Below are positions 1 to 6,398 of a DNA stretch of 6,982 nt, in pieces. The position numbers were made by a program, and so were the translations under genes. The DNA is from Flavobacteriales bacterium (GTDB taxonomy: Bacteria > Bacteroidota > Bacteroidia > Flavobacteriales_D > Sanyastnellaceae). The stretch spans positions 1 through 6,982 of the forward strand of contig CANGVU010000063.1 of assembly GCA_947457325.1 (NCBI GenBank), given 5' to 3'. The notes beneath the pieces were generated by a model. That model saw nothing but the letters and a program-made list of their open reading frames with translations. It was not told where the DNA came from and did not search any database. Position 1 is the first letter of the stretch, and each line of letters opens with the position of its first letter.

Positions 1-672
1 CTTGATTTTAGAAAGCTCTTGCATCAATCCCACTTTGTTGTGTAAGCGACCTGCGGTGTCAATAATCACTACATCTGCATTTTGCGCAACAGCGTGTTGC
101 AACGTATCAAAAGCAACTGATGCCGGATCAGAACCCATATTCTGTGCAATAACGGAAGACTGAGAACGCTCGCCCCAAATCTTCAATTGATCAATGGCTG
201 CAGCTCTAAATGTATCTGCAGCACCCAAGACTACTTTCTTTCCTTGTTTCTGTAATTGATAAGCCAATTTACCAATTGTGGTTGTTTTTCCTACACCATT
301 GACCCCAACCACCATGATAACATATGGGGTAGACAATGCAGGAATAAAAATATCTTCAGATTCCTCCCCCTCATACGAGGCAAGCAAACCTGCAATTTCT
401 TCTTTCAAAATATTATTCAGTTCAGCTGTTCCCATGTACTTGTCCTTGGAAACACGCTCCTGAATCCTGCCAATGATTTTTAAGGTAGTGGCCACTCCGA
501 CATCCGATCCAATCAACACCTCCTCAAGATTATCCAAAACCTCGTCATCAATGGTTGATTTACCCACAACGATGCGAGCCAACTTGGAAAACAAACCCGT
601 TCTGGTTTTTTCCAATCCCTGATTCAGGGTCTCTTTTTTCTCCGAGGAGAATAGGCGCTTAAAAAAATTCAT
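1..672 (-). CDS. ftsY: Signal recognition particle receptor FtsY, N-terminal 224 codons (3' end outside window)
   Basis: FtsY is the SRP receptor GTPase. It docks ribosome-nascent chain complexes carrying SRP (Ffh plus 4.5S RNA) at the inner membrane next to SecYEG. Reading leftwards from 672, the frame stays open to the window edge. Visible landmarks are a short basic start (MNFFKRLFSSEKK), the helical N domain (about residues 15-105), the G1/Walker A loop GVNGVGKTTT (123-132), the SRP-GTPase signature DTFRAAA (153-159) and the G3 motif DTAGR (205-209). The G4 (TKLD-type) and G5 motifs and roughly the last 90-100 residues lie beyond the left edge. The acidic A domain of E. coli FtsY is almost absent, as is usual in Bacteroidota. 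An in-frame ATG at 678 would add two residues. I prefer 672 because MNFFK resembles known flavobacterial starts and an AAAGAG lies 6 bases upstream of it. Identification is firm; the exact start is less so. Confidence 0.97.
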   Translation of the reverse strand, partial: MNFFKRLFSSEKKETLNQGLEKTRTGLFSKLARIVVGKSTIDDEVLDNLEEVLIGSDVGVATTLKIIGRIQERVSKDKYMGTAELNNILKEEIAGLLASYEGEESEDIFIPALSTPYVIMVVGVNGVGKTTTIGKLAYQLQKQGKKVVLGAADTFRAAAIDQLKIWGERSQSSVIAQNMGSDPASVAFDTLQHAVAQNADVVIIDTAGRLHNKVGLMQELSKIK

Positions 673-689
673 TGCCATCTCTTTAGAAT

Positions 690-720
690 AAAAAAGGCCT
701 TTTCTTTCGAAAAAGCCTTT
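690..720 (-). terminator. Hairpin with U tract between the DUF4295 gene and ftsY (intrinsic terminator or attenuator)
   Basis: Read on the minus strand, the arms at 720-709 and 704-693 form a 12-bp stem (11 Watson-Crick pairs and one G-U) closed by a GAAA tetraloop at 708-705. The 3' arm ends in UUU and runs on into further U, giving six U in a row (695-690). This is a classic intrinsic terminator for transcripts coming from rpmG and the DUF4295 gene. On the plus strand the stem is followed by GAAC, so it is not expected to terminate there. It ends only about 12-18 bases before the ftsY start, so ftsY needs either read-through or a start point squeezed in after the hairpin. Confidence 0.85.
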
Positions 721-740
721 GAACAATTATCAATGACTGA

Positions 741-896
741 TTAGGCTTTGGTAAACCACTCAGCAATTTTGTCGTTGTGTACGATTTCTTCCTTGAAGGA
801 ATAAGATCCTGATTTTGGTGACTTCACCATTTTTATCACCTTGGTGTGGTTCTTACCACCACCAGTTTGCAATGTTGCAACTACCTTCTTTGCCAT
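741..896 (-). CDS. DUF4295 family protein, probable Bacteroidota-specific ribosomal protein
   Basis: This is a 51-residue basic protein starting MAKKVVATLQ and ending EWFTKA, with the conserved core KMVKSPKSGSYSFKEE at about residues 23-38. I recognise it as the DUF4295 family, which sits beside rpmG and ftsY throughout Bacteroidota. The Flavobacterium johnsoniae ribosome structure described an extra large-subunit protein named bL38. From memory I believe it belongs to this family, but I cannot verify that here. The gene starts 7 bases after the rpmG stop, so the two are surely co-transcribed. No Shine-Dalgarno sequence is seen; the leader is A/T-rich. A strong hairpin follows 20 bases after the stop. 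Existence of the gene is nearly certain from family match, context and composition. The ribosomal role is inference from context plus recalled literature. Confidence 0.92.
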   Translation of the reverse strand: MAKKVVATLQTGGGKNHTKVIKMVKSPKSGSYSFKEEIVHNDKIAEWFTKA

Positions 897-903
897 GGCT
901 TAA

Positions 904-1086
904 TTATTTAATCTCTTTATGAACTGTCATTCGCTTCAAGATGGGATTGTATTTCTTCATCTCCAAACGATCTGGGGTGTTCTTTCTGTTTTTGGTTGTG
1001 ATGTATCTGCTTGTTCCTGGCATGCCCGACTCCTTGTGCTCGGTGCACTCCATAATCACTTGAACTCTGTTACCTTTTTTTGCCAT
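904..1086 (-). CDS. rpmG: Large-subunit ribosomal protein bL33
   Basis: This 60-residue basic protein is bL33, a small protein near the E site of the 50S subunit. The sequence has the family pattern throughout: [18 protein letters not shown] at the start, [19 protein letters not shown] in the middle and a [17 protein letters not shown] tail. Only one cysteine (Cys14) is present, so the four-cysteine zinc-ribbon form is excluded and this is the zinc-free type. It is the first gene of a short minus-strand unit with the DUF4295 gene 7 bases downstream. A match to the Bacteroidota promoter consensus lies at 1107-1114, implying a leader of only about 15 bases. The rpmB gene (bL28), which usually precedes rpmG in this phylum, is not upstream; ftsK diverges there instead. 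Confidence 0.98.
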   Translation of the reverse strand: MAKKGNRVQVIMECTEHKESGMPGTSRYITTKNRKNTPDRLEMKKYNPILKRMTVHKEIK

Positions 1087-1106
1087 TGTGTCTTAAAAAC
1101 GGATTG

Positions 1107-1146
1107 CAAATATAGAATGAATTTTGGATTATACAATTTTTTTTTT
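1107..1146 (-). promoter_or_regulatory. Promoter of rpmG-DUF4295 with A10 tract upstream
   Basis: On the minus strand the -7 box TATATTTG (1114-1107) is an exact match to the Bacteroidota consensus TAnnTTTG. A TTG (1136-1134) lies 19 bases upstream of it, matching the TTG/TTTG -33 element and its usual spacing. Directly upstream of that is a run of ten A (1146-1137), which could act like an UP element, as expected for a strong ribosomal-protein promoter. The predicted start point, near 1100, is about 15 bases before the rpmG ATG. The box match is read directly; the UP-like role is inference. Confidence 0.8.
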
Positions 1147-1212
1147 CATCTCTTGTTTTCCACTTGGAAAAGATACACTTTTTGGTGTTGAAAACGGCGT
1201 AAATCCAAGGTA

Positions 1213-1240
1213 TTTTCATAGTGACACATTCTTATTTTTG
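1213..1240 (+). promoter_or_regulatory. Probable promoter of the ftsK operon
   Basis: TATTTTTG at 1233-1240 fits the TAnnTTTG -7 consensus and lies 20 bases before the ftsK ATG, giving a predicted leader of about 14 bases. The -33 side is weak: TTTTC at 1213-1217 is the nearest approximation to TTTG, with no clear TTG at the ideal distance. The 174-base region 1087-1260 therefore appears to be a divergent promoter region. I see no other gene or RNA in it. Confidence 0.6.
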
Positions 1241-1260
1241 AACTTCAACCTAAACTGTTC

Positions 1261-3834
1261 ATGTCAAAAAGCAAATCAAATATCGATCAAGAAGACGAAA
1301 TCCCATGGGTGGATGAAAAAAAATCATGGAAACAAGGAGTATTGGGGCGTCGTTCTCAATTGATTGCAGGTACAGCTCTTCTGCTCTCTTGCATTTATCT
1401 GATTTTAGCTTGCATCTCATTTACATTGAGCGGTGATGCCGATTTGAGTTTAATTCTTGGTGGTGATCACGCCTCTGATATCAGTGAGACACCCAACTAT
1501 ACCAATTGGATGGGTAAATTGGGCGCACTTGCCGCATATTTCCTGATGTACAAAGGATTTGGCGTTGGTGCTTTTTTCATTTGCTACCTGCTTATTCAGC
1601 TGAGCAGCTATTTGATTGTTCAAGCCACACCCACTCCATTTTTCAAAAGCTTCCGATGGATGATGTATGGTATGATCTTCATCCCGCTTGCACTGGCTTT
1701 TGCCTTTCACCACCGAGAGGAAGATCCATTCCCCCATATTGTATTGGACATCAACGACCGTTTTGTCGGAGCATATGGACTATGGAGTGCGCAATGGTTG
1801 ACATTCACACTCGGTCGAATTGGTGGAACTGTGGCGCTTATCGGCGTTGCTGCAATATCTTTTCTCATTCACTTTGGCCAATGGGTTGAAAATGGCATTG
1901 AGAACTGGAAGCTGAGGAGACAAGAAAAACAAGATCGGATTGATGAGGCTAAAGCAAACACTGAAGCAGTAGAAAGCAAAATGGAATCAGCGCCTGAATC
2001 GGAAGAAATTCCAGAGCCGGTAAACACCGTATCCAACACTTTAGAAACCACAATCAGCAACAAATACAAGGTAGTTAACGAAGAATTGGATGAGACCGAG
2101 GAAGACTTATTGGGGCAACTTGAAATCATTACCCCTGAGCCACCAACCCAGATTCTACCTATTCAACCGGAGCCAATAGAACTAAGCTTGACTCCGATAG
2201 AAAACATCCAAGAAGAAGAGTTAAACCTGGCCAAAATTGAGGCTGATCTTGGAATGGAGGTGCAAGGTCCAGCGCAAGAAGAAATTTTGAGCAATGAAGA
2301 GGTTGATGAACGCCTAGCTGACTTTGGAGACTATGACCCAAAATTGGATCTTTCCAGATATGAAGCGCCCTCTATCGAGCTGCTCAAGAACCACACAACT
2401 GGCGGAATAAAAATCACAAAAGAGGAATTGGAGGAAAACAAAAACAAAATCATCCAAACACTCAATCACTACAAAATTGAAATCGAAAAAATCAAAGCCA
2501 CCATTGGACCTACCGTTACCTTGTATGAAATTAATCCAGCTCCAGGTGTTCGCATTTCAAAAATTAAAAGTCTTGAAGACGACATTGCATTAAGTCTTGC
2601 TGCACTAGGCATCCGCATAATTGCACCAATACCTGGAAAAGGAACCATTGGTATAGAGGTTCCCAATTCGCAACCTGAGGTAGTAAGCATGCGCAGTTTG
2701 ATTGCTTCAGAAAAATTTCAAAATGCAGATATGGAATTGCCCGTCGTTTTGGGGAAAACCATATCCAATGAGATATTCTGTGTGGACTTGGCCAAGATGC
2801 CTCACTTGTTGATGGCCGGATCAACTGGTCAAGGTAAATCTGTTGGATTGAACGCCATCTTGGTGAGTCTGTTGTACAAAAAGCATCCTTCGCAAGTGAA
2901 GTTTGTTTTGGTGGATCCCAAAAAAGTTGAATTGACTTTGTTCAATAAAATTGAAAGACATTTCTTGGCCAAACTTCCCGATACGGAAGACCCCATCATT
3001 ACCGATACCAGCAAGGTTGTAAGAACGCTGAATAGCCTCTGCATTGAGATGGATCAACGGTATGATCTATTAAAAACTGCAGGATGCCGAAATATCAAAG
3101 AGTACAATGAACGCTTTATCAAAAGGCGTTTGAATCCAGAAAACGGGCATCGTTACTTACCCTACATTGTACTCGTGGTAGATGAGTTTGCGGACTTAAT
3201 CATGACAGCCGGACGTGAAGTAGAAACCCCCATTGCGCGATTGGCGCAACTGGCCCGTGCCATTGGCATTCATTTGATTATTGCAACGCAGCGACCATCT
3301 GTGAACATCATCACGGGTATAATAAAGGCTAACTTCCCTGCTAGAATTGCCTTCCGTGTGACATCCAAAATAGATTCACGCACCATTCTTGATGCAGGAG
3401 GTGCTGATCAATTGATTGGTCGAGGCGACCTATTGTACTCAACCGGTAATGATCTCATCCGCGTGCAGTGCGGATTTGTGGATACTCCAGAAGTTGAGGA
3501 AATCACGGAGTATATCGGTAATCAACAAGGATATCCAAGCGCGTTGTACCTACCAGAGGTTCCAGACGAAGCTGGAAATACAGAATTAAGTAACTTTGCC
3601 GACAGCGACCGAGATGATCTTTTTGAGGAAGCTGCAAAAATAGTTGTTCAAACACAACAGGGTTCTGCTTCTATGCTTCAGCGAAAACTCAAGCTGGGAT
3701 TCAATAGAGCCGGTCGTTTGGTGGATCAATTGGAAGCAGCTGGAATCATTGGCCCATTTGAGGGAAGCAAAGGAAGAAAGGTTTTAATTCAAGACGAAAC
3801 CACTTTGGAACAGTTATTGAAAAGGGGCCAGTAA
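1261..3834 (+). CDS. ftsK: DNA translocase FtsK
   Basis: FtsK/SpoIIIE-type hexameric motor, anchored at the division septum. It pumps chromosome termini apart and activates XerCD recombination at dif. The length of 857 residues fits Bacteroidota homologues. The N-terminal membrane domain has about four segments (roughly 33-56, 99-120, 133-149 and 186-205). A Glu/Pro-rich linker follows (about 215-360, basic and coiled-coil-like at its start, then acidic). The alpha domain spans about 361-480. The RecA-like beta domain has Walker A GSTGQGKS (520-527) and Walker B VLVVDEFADL (Asp641-Glu642). ATQRPSVNIITG begins at 675 and the GGADQLIGRGDLLY block follows. The C-terminal winged-helix gamma domain (about 785-850, with GFNRAGRLVDQLEAAGI) reads polar guide sequences and contacts XerD. 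The ATG at 1261 has no Shine-Dalgarno site, which is normal here. lolA follows after 14 bases, the same order as in E. coli. No damage is seen. Confidence 0.98.
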   Translation: MSKSKSNIDQEDEIPWVDEKKSWKQGVLGRRSQLIAGTALLLSCIYLILACISFTLSGDADLSLILGGDHASDISETPNYTNWMGKLGALAAYFLMYKGFGVGAFFICYLLIQLSSYLIVQATPTPFFKSFRWMMYGMIFIPLALAFAFHHREEDPFPHIVLDINDRFVGAYGLWSAQWLTFTLGRIGGTVALIGVAAISFLIHFGQWVENGIENWKLRRQEKQDRIDEAKANTEAVESKMESAPESEEIPEPVNTVSNTLETTISNKYKVVNEELDETEEDLLGQLEIITPEPPTQILPIQPEPIELSLTPIENIQEEELNLAKIEADLGMEVQGPAQEEILSNEEVDERLADFGDYDPKLDLSRYEAPSIELLKNHTTGGIKITKEELEENKNKIIQTLNHYKIEIEKIKATIGPTVTLYEINPAPGVRISKIKSLEDDIALSLAALGIRIIAPIPGKGTIGIEVPNSQPEVVSMRSLIASEKFQNADMELPVVLGKTISNEIFCVDLAKMPHLLMAGSTGQGKSVGLNAILVSLLYKKHPSQVKFVLVDPKKVELTLFNKIERHFLAKLPDTEDPIITDTSKVVRTLNSLCIEMDQRYDLLKTAGCRNIKEYNERFIKRRLNPENGHRYLPYIVLVVDEFADLIMTAGREVETPIARLAQLARAIGIHLIIATQRPSVNIITGIIKANFPARIAFRVTSKIDSRTILDAGGADQLIGRGDLLYSTGNDLIRVQCGFVDTPEVEEITEYIGNQQGYPSALYLPEVPDEAGNTELSNFADSDRDDLFEEAAKIVVQTQQGSASMLQRKLKLGFNRAGRLVDQLEAAGIIGPFEGSKGRKVLIQDETTLEQLLKRGQ

Positions 3835-3848
3835 TTAGGATAAACAAC

Positions 3849-4493
3849 ATGAAAAAAGCATTTTTATTTTTAATGACCATCACCTTAAGTGTGATGGCAC
3901 AGGCGCAAAGCTCTAAAGAAATTTTAGACAAACTATCTGCCAAAGCCAAAGGATGGACAACCGTAACTGCAGACTTTAGTTCTTCACTCGTTGACAAAAA
4001 GAACAACAAGAACATCAAACAAGAAGGCAATATCAAAATCAAAGGCAAGAAATACATCATCAGTTTATCGGACTACATCATCACCACGGATGGCACCACC
4101 ATTTGGACATATGATAAAAAATCCAACACCTGCACCATTGACAATTTGAAAGATGTTAAAGATGGCGCATTTGACCCATCTGAAATTTTCAGCATTTGGG
4201 AAAAAGATTTCAAAAATGAAATGAAAAACAATAACGCATCCATTGATGGTGTGGGCTGTTATGAAATTGGACTGTTTCCTAATAATCCAAAAGGAAAGCC
4301 TTACCACTCTATCTTCATGTACGTTGACAAAACCAAAATGGAATTGAATAAAGCCGTAGTTAAGACCAAAGATGGCGGTGAAATCAGCTACAAAATCAAA
4401 AACTTGAAAACCAATCAACCTTATTCCGATAGCGATTTCACCTTTAACAAGGCCAAATATCCCAAGGTAGAAATGGTGGACAATCGATTGTAA
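3849..4493 (+). CDS. lolA: Outer-membrane lipoprotein carrier protein LolA
   Basis: LolA is the periplasmic chaperone that takes lipoproteins from the LolCDE transporter in the inner membrane to the outer membrane. The 214-residue product has a clear Sec signal peptide (MKK, a hydrophobic stretch to about 16, cleavage after AQA at about 19). The mature part is rich in alternating beta-strand patterns, fitting the half-barrel fold. Family-like features are the ILDKLSAKAKGWTTVTADFS opening of the mature domain, the YIITTDGTTIWTYDKK strand pair (about 76-91) and the ending DFTFNKAKYPKVEMVDNRL, which corresponds to the conserved LolA C-terminus. Two cysteines (95 and 137) could form a disulphide, but this is speculative. 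It starts 14 bases after ftsK and is followed after 14 bases (to the GTG at 4508) by a lipoprotein gene, so all three are probably co-transcribed. LolB is generally lacking in Bacteroidota. A diverged LolA-like chaperone remains possible. Confidence 0.92.
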   Translation: MKKAFLFLMTITLSVMAQAQSSKEILDKLSAKAKGWTTVTADFSSSLVDKKNNKNIKQEGNIKIKGKKYIISLSDYIITTDGTTIWTYDKKSNTCTIDNLKDVKDGAFDPSEIFSIWEKDFKNEMKNNNASIDGVGCYEIGLFPNNPKGKPYHSIFMYVDKTKMELNKAVVKTKDGGEISYKIKNLKTNQPYSDSDFTFNKAKYPKVEMVDNRL

Positions 4494-4507
4494 AAAGAAC
4501 TTTGATT

Positions 4508-5368
4508 GTGAAATATTTTGGATTGATTCTCGCGTTGCTCTTTTTGACAAGTTGTTCTGAAGAGCAAAAAACAGACAACAAAACCAATCAATCCAAAAGC
4601 AAGGGTAAACTATTCATTATCGGCGGAGGCGATCGCACTCCTGAGTTGATGACATCTATGATTCAGCAGGCAGGACTGAAAGCAGGAGATTACATTGCAG
4701 TGCTTCCTATGGCCGGAGAAGAGCCCGATTCTAGTTTTTGGTATTTCAAAAATGACATTCCTGTGCAATCAAAAGTGATCTGCGCCAATTTGAATTTTGC
4801 GGATAGCACGCGTAACTTTTCCTCAATGAGAGATTCTTTGCGAATGGCCAAATTGGTATTCATTTGCGGTGGTGATCAAAGTCGTTTCATGAAGGTGGTG
4901 CAGAAACAAAATATACACTCTATAATAGACGAGATATTCAACAACGGCGGCATGATCGCAGGAACCAGTGCTGGTGCCGCAGTGATGAGTGAGGTTATGA
5001 TTACAGGTGATCAGAAAAAAGACACCGCTTATAGTGCTACTTATGCCATGATTGAAACCAACAATGCCCAATACAGCAAAGGTTTGGGATTCATTACAAA
5101 TGGAATTGTAGATCAACATTTTGTCACCCGAAGCCGTTACAACAGGCTCATCACTGCAATGATGGATTATCCCAAGATATCCTATGGAATGGGCGTTGAG
5201 GAAGAGACCGCCGCATTGATTCAAGATGACCGTTGCACTGTGGTTGGAAAAGGACCTGTAGTATTATTTACCACCAAGAAAAAAATCAAACTAAAAGGTG
5301 AATTAATTGATGATGCTCATTTTGACATGAGCATTTATGGTTCAGGTCGATCATTCCGATTGCCCTAA
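4508..5368 (+). CDS. Cyanophycinase-like serine peptidase (family S51), predicted lipoprotein
   Basis: Family S51 holds cyanophycinase and aspartyl dipeptidase, serine peptidases with a class I glutamine-amidotransferase-like fold. With the GTG at 4508 the product has 286 residues and a lipoprotein signal MKYFGLILALLFLTSC (lipobox LTSC, lipidated Cys16). A TTG at 4502 would add two residues; no ATG occurs before the signal peptide. Catalytic features are the nucleophile elbow GTSAGA with Ser154, DQHF with His204 followed by Arg208, Arg210 and Arg213, and GMGVEEETAAL with acidic residues 231-233. GGDQ places Gln124 where cyanophycinase has its substrate glutamine. This pattern favours the cyanophycinase branch, which cleaves beta-Asp-Arg polymer to dipeptides, over dipeptidase E. 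The lipid anchor places the enzyme in the envelope, so an external or periplasmic substrate is likely. Substrate is inferred, not shown. It is last in the ftsK-lolA unit and converges on rluD. Confidence 0.9.
   Translation: MKYFGLILALLFLTSCSEEQKTDNKTNQSKSKGKLFIIGGGDRTPELMTSMIQQAGLKAGDYIAVLPMAGEEPDSSFWYFKNDIPVQSKVICANLNFADSTRNFSSMRDSLRMAKLVFICGGDQSRFMKVVQKQNIHSIIDEIFNNGGMIAGTSAGAAVMSEVMITGDQKKDTAYSATYAMIETNNAQYSKGLGFITNGIVDQHFVTRSRYNRLITAMMDYPKISYGMGVEEETAALIQDDRCTVVGKGPVVLFTTKKKIKLKGELIDDAHFDMSIYGSGRSFRLP
5313..5334. repeat. Perfect 8-bp inverted repeat inside the 3' end of the peptidase gene
   Basis: ATGCTCAT (5313-5320) and ATGAGCAT (5327-5334) are perfect reverse complements around a 6-base loop, 32 bases before the peptidase stop codon. 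On the plus strand only a short TT follows, so it is a weak terminator candidate at best. It is noted because the convergent gene pair leaves no intergenic space for a terminator. Confidence 0.4.
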
Positions 5369-5369
5369 A

Positions 5370-6395
5370 TCAACTGTACTTTGCGATATTCCTGAATCGT
5401 TCCAATACTTCTTGCATGTCCGCAGGCAATGGCGCATCAAATGACATGCGCTCACCTGTTGTGGGATGATCAAAAGACAATGTCTTGGCGTGTAGCGCTT
5501 GACGGGGTAGTATTTTAAAACAATTTTGGACAAACTGATTATACTTGGGATAGGTTGTTCCTTTTAGAATTCGGTCGCCACCATACTCCAAATCTCCAAA
5601 CAAAGTGTGACCGATGTACTTCATGTGAACGCGGATTTGATGGGTTCTGCCGGTTTCCAATTTGCATTCAACCAATGTCACATAGTGCAGTTTCTCCAAT
5701 ACTTTATAGTGGGTAACGGCATGTTTACCGTAATCACCTTTGGGGAAAACCGTAAATACTTTTCGATCCTGCAAACTTCTGCCTGTATTTCCAATAACAG
5801 TTCCATCTTTCTCCACATCACCCCAAACGATGGCCTGATAACGTCTGTCAGTCGTTCTATCAAAAAATTGTTTACCCAGATGATTCAAAGAATGATCTGT
5901 TTTGGCCATGACCATGACTCCTGTTGTATGCTTATCCAAACGGTGAACCAATCCTGGACGATGCTGCTCTCCTGCAGGCGTCTTCTGAAGATGGAACAAA
6001 ACGGCATTAACCAAAGTTCCTGTGTAATTACCGTGCCCGGGGTGAACCACCATGTTCATTGGCTTATTGAGCACCAATACCTCATCGTCCTCGTATAATA
6101 TCTCAATGGGTATGTTCTCTGGAATGATCTCAAATTCCCTTACAGGATAAGGCAATTCAATGGTGATAATATCATTGGGTTTTACTTTGTAACTTGACTT
6201 TACTGGAATCCCATTCACCTTGACAAAACCCGCATCATGGGCATCTTGAACCCTTGACCTTGAGGTTTTCTCTAAACGATCTACCAAAAATTTGTCTATT
6301 CTGACCAGCCCCTGCCCTTTATCTGCAACGATGCGGTGGTGTTCAAATAAACCTTCCTCATCCTCTCTCTCTATGTCGTCGATCTCTTCACTCAT
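5370..6395 (-). CDS. rluD: RluD-family 23S rRNA pseudouridine synthase
   Basis: RluA/RluD-type pseudouridine synthase. The E. coli RluD enzyme isomerises uridines 1911, 1915 and 1917 in helix 69 of 23S rRNA. The 341-residue product has an acidic N-terminal tail (about 1-20), an S4 RNA-binding domain (about 30-90, from VRIDKFLVDRLEKTSRSRVQ) and the catalytic domain. Key motifs are HRLDKHTTG with the catalytic Asp154, RRYQAIVWG with the conserved Tyr186, GRTHQIRVH (249-257) and the following GHTLFGDLEYGG. Presence of the S4 domain and the length favour RluD over RluA. RluC or another paralogue cannot be excluded, so the target uridines are inferred. The ATG lies 3 bases after the stop of the upstream T9SS cargo gene, with no room for its own Shine-Dalgarno site (TAG-AGG-ATG). 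At the other end, a single base separates its TGA from the stop of the converging peptidase gene. Confidence 0.93.
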   Translation of the reverse strand: MSEEIDDIEREDEEGLFEHHRIVADKGQGLVRIDKFLVDRLEKTSRSRVQDAHDAGFVKVNGIPVKSSYKVKPNDIITIELPYPVREFEIIPENIPIEILYEDDEVLVLNKPMNMVVHPGHGNYTGTLVNAVLFHLQKTPAGEQHRPGLVHRLDKHTTGVMVMAKTDHSLNHLGKQFFDRTTDRRYQAIVWGDVEKDGTVIGNTGRSLQDRKVFTVFPKGDYGKHAVTHYKVLEKLHYVTLVECKLETGRTHQIRVHMKYIGHTLFGDLEYGGDRILKGTTYPKYNQFVQNCFKILPRQALHAKTLSFDHPTTGERMSFDAPLPADMQEVLERFRNIAKYS

Positions 6396-6398
6396 CCT

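Noticed and set aside
670..678. ATG at 678 as the ftsY start
   Set aside because: It is in frame and only two codons longer, but it gives an atypical MAMNFF start and leaves no spacing to the AAAGAG; it cannot be fully excluded.
919..1363. Overlapping plus-strand frames across rpmG, the promoter region and the ftsK start
   Set aside because: They run antisense to rpmG or out of frame with ftsK, and their products are low-complexity Phe/Cys-rich sequence without known motifs.
4065..4550. Open frame of 161 codons on the minus strand opposite lolA
   Set aside because: It lies entirely over lolA and the next signal peptide, has no recognisable domain, and its Phe/Ile-rich product is typical of the antisense of an A-rich gene.
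5414..5449. Inverted repeat GCATGTC / GACATGC with a 22-base loop, considered as a terminator for the peptidase transcript
   Set aside because: The loop is long, the stem is only 7 bp and no U tract follows, so chance occurrence is likely.
5607..6098. Open frame of 163 codons on the plus strand opposite rluD
   Set aside because: It overlaps the well-supported catalytic domain of the pseudouridine synthase, shows no family pattern and has no promoter in front.
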